DNA of 64,000 nucleotides. It comes from Ceratothoa steindachneri. Lineage: Eukaryota; Arthropoda; Malacostraca; Isopoda; Cymothoidae. Below, one piece after another: positions 56,108-63,900 of the stretch. The notes under the pieces are model-generated. The model worked only from the letters and a program-made list of their open reading frames with translations. It ran no database searches and was not told where the DNA came from. Position 1 is the stretch's first letter. Every line of letters starts with the position of its first letter. The stretch is from positions 50,833,973 to 50,897,972 of the forward strand of contig OZ018330.1 of assembly GCA_963969495.1 (NCBI GenBank), written 5' to 3'. The position numbers and the translations under genes are program-made.

Positions 56108-56128
56108 TAACATAACATAACATAACAT
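52613..56128 (-). CDS. I-like LINE ORF2: endonuclease (partial)-RT-RNase H, 1171 codons, intact
   Basis: The polyprotein would nick target DNA, copy the element RNA and remove it. The APE-type endonuclease lacks its first 50-60 residues but keeps SIYIPPRFP, GDLN (75-78) and SDH (150-152). RT blocks are NKPSSPGMDDIIYPFL (386-401), SYRPIALTSCLCKTLERIL (449-467), FLDIEKAYD (519-527, catalytic D521), GLPQGSVISPLLF (577-589) and YADD (607-610). RNase H has TDGSKSNEGVACAF (906-919; D907), TAEL (E940), SDS (D965) and HAGIKDNEVVD (D1014). A CGKC...H...C cluster lies near the C terminus. RNase H with a non-poly(A) tail suggests the I clade. The first six codons (MLCYVM) come from a neighbouring CR1 tail. 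The missing endonuclease N terminus makes autonomous activity unlikely. Confidence 0.92.
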   Translation of the reverse strand: MLCYVMLGVLLAIASWVPFVTLNITSDLEAIAARINLPSLKFTICSIYIPPRFPLTTQDLMNLYNQLPPPVLISGDLNGHHYLWGSSECCPRGNKITDFIEEANLYILNSKAPTYCNEFRGHFSHIDISLCSHSLKLNLECKVLPDLYDSDHFPIIMETMYEMKYNTRPKWLYKGNLKKFHQELQIPKVNISLNANDACLLVTSAITKCAAKTIPKSYRRIFPKYNNPWWNDSCAYAIKVKKKAYKLFKKYMNPESLLLYHKAKALARRVIRLSKRLSWRRFVQTINHNTHTAEIWDKIGRLTKGHKPHPLVTLKSGSNFTSDPFVTAQILAGHFATISSIHSYIEPFVYTMVEAEFNEISFGVSNNEEYNCPITLYELEKAIPQNKPSSPGMDDIIYPFLANLSNLNKHNLLNFYNHLFLNNTYPDTWKESLLIPILKPGKPSQEPSSYRPIALTSCLCKTLERILTIRLQKYLNEKKYLSYYQSGFRKHFSTMDSLVRLECDIREAFLCNKYVMAIFLDIEKAYDTIWHHGLYKKLYKMGLRGHLPNFIKNFISSRIIRVSIANLPSEKFAVQIGLPQGSVISPLLFSIMLNDLFKNLDINHALYADDIAVWLSGENLDQMHNQMQKIMDSISDWSQKWGTTFSPTKTKCIIFTKRPRKHNLPELIILNYPINYMQTHKYLGMVLDQGLTWTAHITSLIEKCISSILLLKYLANTNWGSNRMHLLHIYKSLVRSKIDYGSFLYHTLSESNLLKLDRIQFKCIRLAIGALNCTRVDFLEAEANIMPLKFRRILLGLRYGIKVLSIANHPTRICILQFFWYNFYDLRPHPKPFCGWIKKYIMNLGYDPIDLNTIKISNCYITLTKVHFNLSLTAYPKNNTPSCIYQTLSLELIELYKSSGFNVTFTDGSKSNEGVACAFIWRETIKTFKLPHHCSIFTAELYAILSSLKYINKKLDNCKLLIVSDSLSGLLAVKEQKSHYLTHRIINYIHKINLEAVFLWVPSHAGIKDNEVVDTAAKAAIHNANTTHLGFSVSEMIGMLQPSVFNLWQNEWSQNIGILPQIIPNLNNNRPYRMSCRDSIVLTRLRLGCSRLSHGYFFDPSLFHFCGKCNTQLTPEHAITQCPEYALSRKPLLNFCLENNLRFSYATVLNSSVPFELVLKFLRDTSLYRHI

Positions 56129-56335
56129 AATTTAACGGATGACAAAAGCCACAAGGGCCTATCAAAGGTCATCCGTATCCATCAAATCCCACCCATATAA
56201 TGCATCCATAGGATTTTGTCAGATCATGCAGCTACAATATACAATTTAACAATCCATAGGAATGTCCAACCATGCATCTACAATATATAATTTAAAGCCT
56301 CCATAGGAGTCTGTCAAAAACAAAATCAAAATCCC
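56108..56335 (-). mobile_element. CR1-B-like 3' UTR fragment
   Basis: The minus strand starts GGGGGATTTTGATTTTGTTT and ends CATCCGTTAAATTATGTTAT with four ATGTT repeats. It matches 51530-51725. Its 5' boundary coincides with that of the mini-CR1 units. Confidence 0.8.
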
Positions 56336-56521
56336 CCTTCGACTGACCTTCGAACAGGTAGCACGTGTTTTATAGAGCTCTCAGTCTGTTGATCTATTTT
56401 TCAGATTTTTCTATAGTTTGTTTGTTTTTTTTGTTTTTTTTCTCACCACAATCAGCGAAAGCTAAGTTGCTCTTCTTTTTTATTTCTTATTGCTACTTAA
56501 ATTCTTTCTTTGTTTGAATAA

Positions 56522-57682
56522 GTGATGGAGTTTGGGGATGAAAGTGAGCATGAGTGTCGGAATGTATGCATTGGTTGTGGTGTAGTAGGTGAGGGGTATA
56601 CATGTGTTGTATGTGGGCTGCGTGAATGCATTGTAGATTTAGAGGGGATGAGAAGGCAGGATTTAGACAGGATATGTAGGCTGGAGGGGTTAGTTGCTGA
56701 GCTCAGGAGGGAACTTAGTGTTAGGCCTAGAGCTGGGAATAGGTTAGGTGGTGAGGTAGGCCAGTTAGATGTTTCAGGTGAAGGTAGAGGGCCAGTGGAG
56801 GAGGTAGGATGTGATAGTTCTAGTGATAGTGAAGTTAGCCCCCTTAGATTAGTTAGAAATAGGCCTAGTGAGGATGGGGGACAGTGGAGAGTGGTTAGGA
56901 AACATGAAGCTAGGGAGGCTTCTCCTGTTCTTTGTGAGAATAGGGTTGCCTCTTTTGAGGTGGTTAGCCAGGGGGAGAATAGGTGTGTGAGTCAGAGGGA
57001 CACAGATCCTATTAGCTTGACTAATAGATTCAGTGCCCTAAGAGAGGAAGTAACTGGAAGTGATATGACTGATGGGGGTGGGGGTGGAGTTCGAGTGACT
57101 GGTAGTTTGAATGAGAATAGGAGTGGGGATGGAGTTAGGTCTGTGGGGGTTAGGAATAGGAGTCTGACTGAAGTGCTTGTGATGGGTGATTCGCGAGTTA
57201 GATATTTAGATAGGAAGTTGAATGCAAGTAGATTGAATGGTTTGAGGGTGTGTTTGCCGGGTGCTGGAGTGAGAGATCTGTCTGATAGGTATGAGGAACT
57301 GGTGTCTAGCTGTGCAAGGGATGCGGTTGTGATTACACATGTAGGAGTGAATGATGTGAAGAAAGTGGGTGCATGTGAGTTACGTGAGAGGTACAAGAGG
57401 TTGATTGAAAAGGTGAAAGAAAGTAGAATGAAAGGTGTTGTGACAGGTGTGCTTCCAAGAATGGATGTTGGGGTAGAATGGATGTCTCGTGCAATTGGGC
57501 TGAATGATTATGTGAGGAGGATGTGTGAGATGGAAGGTGTCATGTTTGTGGATGTGTGGGATAGGTTTGTTGGAATGAAAGAAATGTATGCGATGGATGG
57601 ACTGCATTTGAGTAGGAGGGGGGTAGATGTGTTGTGGGAGGAGTATGATCGTGTTATTAGGTCTTTGCGGGCGGGAAACTAG
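56522..57682 (+). CDS. CR1-A ORF1: zinc-finger and SGNH-esterase protein
   Basis: A 386-residue intact protein. Residues 10-37 are a Cys-rich finger (C12, C16, C19, C28, C31, C36; CIGC...CVVC). Residues 45-70 look like a short coiled coil (LDRICRLEGLVAELRRELSV). A low-complexity acidic/Ser linker follows. Residues 218-382 form an SGNH/GDSL hydrolase-like fold: VLVMGDSRVRYLD (Ser224), VVITHVGVNDV (G-V-N277-D) and MDGLHLSRRG (Asp359, His362). All triad and oxyanion positions are present. Esterase-type ORF1 proteins are known in CR1-clade LINEs and are thought to aid RNP or membrane/lipid interaction; the substrate is unknown. The start is the first ATG after the 5' UTR and is shared with the inverted copy. 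ORF2 begins 23 bases after the stop. Confidence 0.9.
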   Translation: MMEFGDESEHECRNVCIGCGVVGEGYTCVVCGLRECIVDLEGMRRQDLDRICRLEGLVAELRRELSVRPRAGNRLGGEVGQLDVSGEGRGPVEEVGCDSSSDSEVSPLRLVRNRPSEDGGQWRVVRKHEAREASPVLCENRVASFEVVSQGENRCVSQRDTDPISLTNRFSALREEVTGSDMTDGGGGGVRVTGSLNENRSGDGVRSVGVRNRSLTEVLVMGDSRVRYLDRKLNASRLNGLRVCLPGAGVRDLSDRYEELVSSCARDAVVITHVGVNDVKKVGACELRERYKRLIEKVKESRMKGVVTGVLPRMDVGVEWMSRAIGLNDYVRRMCEMEGVMFVDVWDRFVGMKEMYAMDGLHLSRRGVDVLWEEYDRVIRSLRAGN

Positions 57683-57705
57683 ATACTAATAGTGGTCAGG
57701 GAATT

Positions 57706-60609
57706 ATGAGAGGACATTATAGTACTGAAAGTAGAATGGACTTGGCAGATAACAGAAATAGGTTCCAAGGCGATAGAGGTGAGGTCATTCAAGTTTCAAG
57801 AGGTGCTTCAGGGATAGGGGGGTTAAATTGTTTCTATACAAATGCTCGTAGTCTTAGAAACAAGAAGGATGAGCTATTTAGTTATATTAGCAATGAAGAT
57901 ATAGATATATTATGCGTTACTGAATCATGGGTTAATGAAATAGAATTTAGTGACACTATAAGTGAATTTGATTTTCAGGGCTATAATATGTACATTAGTC
58001 AAAGGACAGGTAGGATTGGTGGAGGAATAATTATCTATATAAAAAACAACATTGTTTCAAGTTTAAATACTTCAATAAAGCAGGATGGAGTTGAGTCACT
58101 TTGGATAGATATTAGGTTCAGTAAAAATAGAATGGTGCATTTGGGAGCTTTTTACAGGCCACCTGGGCAGACTGATGATATAGATGAACTAATGATAAGG
58201 GAAATAAGTAAGGGATGTGAAACAGATGCAGTTATTATTGGGGACTTCAGCTTAAACTCTGTGGACTGGGAAAATATGATAGGTAGGGATAGAACAAGTG
58301 GCAGGTTCATAGAATGCTTTGAGGATAATTTTTTGAATCAATTTGTTAACGATTCAACGAGGGGGGACAATATATTAGATTTAGTACTTTCTAACAGTGA
58401 TCATTTAGTTCAAGAATTGACTGTTGGGGAAGCATTGGGAAATAGTGACCATCAGATAGTTCGTTTTAACTTGGGAATTGAGAAGGGTAAAATAACTGAG
58501 AATGCTGAAAAAGTTCCAAATTTTCATAAGGGAGATTATGTAAAACTTCGAAGCTTGCTAAATTTGGTAGACTGGGATATAGAATTCAGAGGTAAAAATG
58601 CTTATGGGATGTGGGATACTTTCAAGCATATAATAAATGTAGTCCAAGAACAATGTATCCCAATGAAGGCCATTAGGAACAAAAGTAGGAAACCATTATG
58701 GTGGAATCAGGAGATAGCTAGAAAAATTTCAGAGAAGAAAAGGGCATATAAAAAATTACAGGTAGAAAATAATATTCAAAATTTAAGTGATTATAGAATG
58801 GCTAGGAATGAGTTAAATAAGATTATAAAGAAGAACAAAAGGGTGTCAGAAATTAAATTAGCTCAGGATAGCAACAAAGATCCTAGAAAGTTCTTTAGTT
58901 ACTATAAAATTAATAACAAGTGTGGCAGAGTTAAAATAGGACCTATCAAATATGAAGGGTTTGTGAGAGAAACTGATGAGGAAATAGTTGAGGTACTAAA
59001 TGGTCATTTTGCATCAGTATTTACAAAAGAGAAACTAAATAGTCCTATGTATAGTACTCATAGGTCAGGAAAAGAGGTGTTTACTAACATTTGTGTGGAT
59101 CGGAGGATGATAAAAGGACTAATAGGTGATTTAGATACTACCAAGGCCTCCGGCCCTGATAATATTCATTCTAGGATACTTAAAGAAGGGGTAGAAAGTA
59201 TCTCAATAGCTCTGGACAAGTTATATACTAGGTCATTGGAATATGGAGAAATACCCGATGATTGGAAGAGAGCGAATGTAGTCCCCATTTTCAAGAAGGG
59301 TAGTAAAGAGGATCCAAATAACTTTAGACCGGTTAGCCTAACTCCTGTAGTCTGTAAAATTCTTGAGAAAATAGTTAAAAAAGGGATTTGCCAACATCTA
59401 GAGAGGGAGGGGTTAATCAGCGATGCTCAGCATGGGTTTAGATCAGGTAGATCATGTTTGACTAACTTACTAGACTTTCTGGAGTTTGTAACAGATCAAG
59501 TAGATAAGGGAGAGAATGTAGATATAATTTACTTAGATTTTAGTAAAGCATTTGATAAGGTACCACACAGGAGACTAGTTCATAAATTAAAAATGATTGG
59601 GATATGTGGGGGTGTTTCAAATTGGATAGCTGAGTGGCTGAAAGACAGGAAGCAAAGGGTAGTGCTAAATGGTGTAAAGTCAGAGTGGAGGGATGTTATC
59701 AGTGGGGTTCCTCAGGGATCAGTTCTCGGTCCATTATTATTTGTCATCTATATAAACGATCTTGGGGAGGCAGTTAATAATAAAGTGTCAATTTTTGCGG
59801 ATGATACCAAATTAGCAGCTGTAGTTAAAGATATTGATGATAATTTTAAAGTGCAGGGGGACTTAAATAAATTGTTATCCTGGGCACATAAGTGGCAAAT
59901 GACTTTCAACCTTGATAAGTGCAAAGTTATTAACATGGGAAAAGATAATAGAGAATTTAACTATGAAATGGATGGGCATTGGCTGAGCTCAGTAGAGGAT
60001 GAGAAAGATCTAGGAGTAGTAATAGATAAGTCATTAAGGTTTTCTAAGCAGTGTATTGAAGCAAGAAATAGGGCAAATAGAGTGCTGGGTTTTATTAAGA
60101 GAAATGTCAGTTACAAAAGTAAGGAGGTTATTCTTAAACTCTATAACTCTTATGTTAGGCCACATCTAGAGTACTGTATACAGGCATGGTCCCCACATTT
60201 TAGACACGATATTAACCTTCTTGAGTCAGTGCAACGGAGGGCAACAAAGATTATTCCTTCCCTGAGGCACCTTGAATATGAAGATAGACTGAGGGTATTA
60301 AATATGTTCTCGTTCGAAAGGAGGTGTGTGAGAGGGGATATGATTGAGCTGTTTAAAATTTTTTCCGGGATAGATAAATTGGATGTTAGCAAGTTTTTTG
60401 AGTTAGATGATGGAAATCGGACTAGAGGTCACCACTTGAAAATTAAAAAGCAAGGGTGTAGGTTGGATTTAAGAAAATATTTTTTCACCAATAGAGTGGT
60501 AGACTTCTGGAACAAATTGCCGCAGAGGGTAGTAGGTAGTCCAAATCTAAATGTATTTAAGAGTAGGTTGGATGAGTTTATGGGAAGGGAAGGTTGTGAT
60601 GGTTCCTAA
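57706..60609 (+). CDS. CR1-A ORF2: endonuclease-reverse transcriptase, intact frame
   Basis: 967 residues. The APE-type endonuclease has YTNARSLRN (N46), VTESWV (E73), AFYRPPG (Y150), GDFS (D180, S182) and GNSDHQIV (D248, H249). The invariant Asn of GDFN is Ser here (AGC at 58249), whereas the inverted copy and CR1-B keep Asn. The RT contains KASGPDNIHSRIL, SKEDPNNFRPVSLTPVVCKI, YLDFSKAFDKVPHRRL, SGVPQGSVLGPLLF and the active site FADD (697-700), followed by the thumb and C-terminal region typical of CR1 (GYIKRN-like, RRATKIIPSLRHLEYEDRL). There is no RNase H. The protein would carry out target-primed reverse transcription, but loss of the Asn probably cripples nicking. Confidence 0.93.
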   Translation: MRGHYSTESRMDLADNRNRFQGDRGEVIQVSRGASGIGGLNCFYTNARSLRNKKDELFSYISNEDIDILCVTESWVNEIEFSDTISEFDFQGYNMYISQRTGRIGGGIIIYIKNNIVSSLNTSIKQDGVESLWIDIRFSKNRMVHLGAFYRPPGQTDDIDELMIREISKGCETDAVIIGDFSLNSVDWENMIGRDRTSGRFIECFEDNFLNQFVNDSTRGDNILDLVLSNSDHLVQELTVGEALGNSDHQIVRFNLGIEKGKITENAEKVPNFHKGDYVKLRSLLNLVDWDIEFRGKNAYGMWDTFKHIINVVQEQCIPMKAIRNKSRKPLWWNQEIARKISEKKRAYKKLQVENNIQNLSDYRMARNELNKIIKKNKRVSEIKLAQDSNKDPRKFFSYYKINNKCGRVKIGPIKYEGFVRETDEEIVEVLNGHFASVFTKEKLNSPMYSTHRSGKEVFTNICVDRRMIKGLIGDLDTTKASGPDNIHSRILKEGVESISIALDKLYTRSLEYGEIPDDWKRANVVPIFKKGSKEDPNNFRPVSLTPVVCKILEKIVKKGICQHLEREGLISDAQHGFRSGRSCLTNLLDFLEFVTDQVDKGENVDIIYLDFSKAFDKVPHRRLVHKLKMIGICGGVSNWIAEWLKDRKQRVVLNGVKSEWRDVISGVPQGSVLGPLLFVIYINDLGEAVNNKVSIFADDTKLAAVVKDIDDNFKVQGDLNKLLSWAHKWQMTFNLDKCKVINMGKDNREFNYEMDGHWLSSVEDEKDLGVVIDKSLRFSKQCIEARNRANRVLGFIKRNVSYKSKEVILKLYNSYVRPHLEYCIQAWSPHFRHDINLLESVQRRATKIIPSLRHLEYEDRLRVLNMFSFERRCVRGDMIELFKIFSGIDKLDVSKFFELDDGNRTRGHHLKIKKQGCRLDLRKYFFTNRVVDFWNKLPQRVVGSPNLNVFKSRLDEFMGREGCDGS

Positions 60610-60802
60610 GTTTTGTATATATTAATATTGTTTGTATATATCTATAGCTGCATGATTTAGTTCTTGACAAGCCTTGATTGGTGATACCCTTGTTTCTGGA
60701 TGCAATCCTCTGGATGTAGTTTTCCTGGCAGTTTGGGTGCCTTGAAAAAGAGGCCGCTTGACTCGGATGACCTATGATGAGCCCTTGTGGCTTTTGTCAT
60801 CC

Positions 60803-60949
60803 GTTATATTATATTGTGGGGGACTTTGATTTTGTCTTCCCCTGGTGATGGTGCTTTTTGTGGGCGGGTTTTGACGGAGGCGGATGACCTTTGATAGGCC
60901 CTTGTGGCTTTTGTCATCCGTGTAATTATGTTATGTTATGTTATGTTAT
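60803..60949 (+). mobile_element. Mini-CR1 unit, copy 3
   Basis: It follows directly on the CATCCGT 3' end of CR1-A and starts TATATTATATTGTGGGGGAC. It ends CATCCGTGTAATTATGTTAT and further ATGTT repeats, then meets the 3' UTR of minus-strand CR1-B (rc CTTTTTATTGTA). Confidence 0.8.
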
Positions 60950-63900
60950 ACAATAAAAAGAAACTGCATCCACAGGAATGAGTCAAGAAACATATCCACA
61001 TACCAAAAAGTAAGAAATTAACCCTCCATCCCCATATAATCATCCAATCTGCGCTTGAAAACATTCAAGTTTGGGCTGTCTACAGTCTCAGGTGGCAAAC
61101 TATTCCAATAATCTACCACTCTGTTAGTGAAAAAATATTTTCTAACATCCAGTCTGCACCTCTGTTTTTTAATCTTTAAGTGGTGGCCTCTAGTTCTATT
61201 ACTACCTTCTAACTCAAATAACTTGCTGAAATCTAATTTATCCATCCCAGAAAAGATTTTAAAAAGCTCAATCATATCTCCCCTCACACACCTTCTTTCA
61301 AATGAAAACATATTTAATACCCTCAGTCTATCTTCATATTCAAGGTGCTTCAGGGATGGTATTATTTTTGTTGCCCTCCTTTGTACTGACTCTAATAAGT
61401 TTATATCATGTCTAAAATGTGGTGACCATGCCTGTATACAGTACTCTAAATGTGGCCTGACATTAGAGTTGTATAGTTTAAGGATGACCTCCTTACTCTT
61501 GTAGCTAACATTTCTTTTAATGTAACCTAGCACCCTATTTGCTCTATTTTTTGCCTCAATACACTGCTTTGAAAATTTCAGTGACCTATCTACTACCACT
61601 CCTAAGTCTTTCTCATCTTCAACTGAATTAAGCCAATATCCATCCATCTCATAGCTAAATTCCCTATTATCTCTCCCCATGTTAATAACTTTGCATTTAT
61701 TAAGGTTAAAAGCCATCTGCCACTTCTGAGCCCAAGCTAACAGCTTATCTAAGTCACCCTGCACTTTAAAGCTACCCTCAACCTCTTTGACTACAGCTGC
61801 CAATTTAGTGTCATCAGCAAAAATTGACACTTTGCTATTTACACCTTGCCCAAGATCATTTACATAGATTATAAATAATAAAGGGCCTAAAACTGATCCC
61901 TGAGGTACGCCACTAATAACATTCCTCCACTCTGACCTCACTCCATTCAGTACAACTCTCTGTTTCCTATTTTTCAGCCATTCAGTTATCCAATTTAAAA
62001 CGTTCCCACATATCCCATGCAGCTTTAATTTATGAACTAGTCTTCTATGTGGAACCTTATCAAAAGCTTTGCTGAAATCTAAGTAGATCACATCAACTTT
62101 CTCACCCCTATCTAATTCTTTAGTTACATAATCCATAAAATCCAGTAAATTAGTTAAACACGATCTATCTTTTCTAAAACCATGCTGAGCATCATTAATT
62201 AACCTGCTACTCTCTAGATGATCAGAAATTCCCTTCTTAACCATCTTCTCAAGAATTTTACAGACTATAGAAGTTAAGCTTACTGGTCTAAAGTTATTTG
62301 GGTCCTCTTTGCTTCCCTTTTTAAAAATTGGCACTATATTTGCCAATTTCCAATCATTTGGTATTTCTCCAGACTCTAGTGATCTAATAAATATCTTCTC
62401 GAGAGCTACTGCAATACTTTCTACACCTTCTTTGAGTATCCTAGAATGAATGTTGTCAGGGCCAGATGCCTTACTAGTATTTAACTGAATTATAAGCCCT
62501 TTAATTTCTTCTCTGTCTATATTAATAGAATTTATCACTACTTCCCTTGACCTAGAATTATCATCAATTAATCTAACTGGTTTCTCTTCTGTGAATACTG
62601 AAGCAAAATGATCATTAAGGACCTCTACTATTTCCTCATCAGATTCTTTCAAAACCCCTTCATATTTAATAGGCCCTATTTTATCACTGTTAGATTGATT
62701 ATTGATTCTATAATAGCTAAAGAATTTTTTAGGATCTTTATTATTATTTTTAGCTAAATTAATTTCTGCTGTCCTTTTGGTCTTCTTAATAATCTTATTT
62801 AGTTCATTTCTGGTTGACCTATAATGGTTTAAATTATCTAAACTACTATCACTTTGTAATCTCTGGTATGCCCTTTTTTTCTCTGAAACTTTATTAGCTA
62901 TTTCTTGGTTCCACCATAATGGTTTCCTACATTTCTTCCTAATAGACTTCATCGGAATACACTGTTCCTGAACCATGTTTAATATAGTCTTAAAAATATC
63001 CCACATCTCATAAGTATTCTTTCCATGGAATTCTATATCCCACCTAATCTGATTTAGCATGCTGCGTAATTTATCGTAATCTCCCCTATAAAAATTTGGA
63101 ATTTTCGTGGAGTTTGACGTTGTTCTACCCTTAACTATTTGCAAATTAAACCGAACCATCTGATGATCACTGTTTCCCAATGATTCCCCTACACTCAATC
63201 CTTGAACTAAGTGATCATCATTTGAAAGAATTAGATCTAATATATTGGCACCCCTTGTTGGCTTATTAACAAATTGGATCAAAAAGTTATCCTCAAAACA
63301 CTCCATAAACTTACAACTTGCTCTATCTCTTCCTATCATATTTTCCCAGTCTACAGAAGTTAAATTAAAGTCACCAAGAATAACTGTATCTTCTTTGCAT
63401 CCTTTACTTATTTCCCTAATCATTAACTCATCGATACAATCAGTCTGTCCTGGTGGTCTATAAAAAGCTCCCAAGTGTATTTTCCTATTTTTACCAACCT
63501 TAATATCTATCCATAATGATTCACCTTCTCCTTGCTTTATAGAGTTATTTAGATTTGAAGAAATGCTATTTCTGATATAAATAATCAACCCACCACCAGT
63601 CCTATCTCTCCTTTGACTAATGTACATAGTATAACCCTCTAGTTCAAATTCACTGACATTATCATTAAATATATTTTCATTAACCCATGATTCAACTATA
63701 CATATTATATCTATATCTTCATGAATGATATAACTAAATAATTCATCCTTCTTATTTCTAAGACTACGAGCATTTGTGTAAAGACAACTCAGCCCACCTA
63801 TCCCTGAAGCACCTGAGGGCCTATCTCCTCTGCATCTCCTTTCTCTCTTTCCCCGACCCTGTACTCTTGTATTTCCCTGACCACTATCACTACTCAAGTA

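Larger units (their letters stand above)
56345..60803 (+). mobile_element. CR1-A, full-length copy
   Basis: The 5' UTR (from about 56345, shared with the inverted copy from GTTTTATAGAGCTCTCAGTC), ORF1 (56522-57682), ORF2 (57706-60609) and a 3' UTR of about 190 bases ending GAGCCCTTGTGGCTTTTGTC. Both ORFs are open, so it is young. No clear target duplication is visible, as expected for CR1. Confidence 0.9.
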
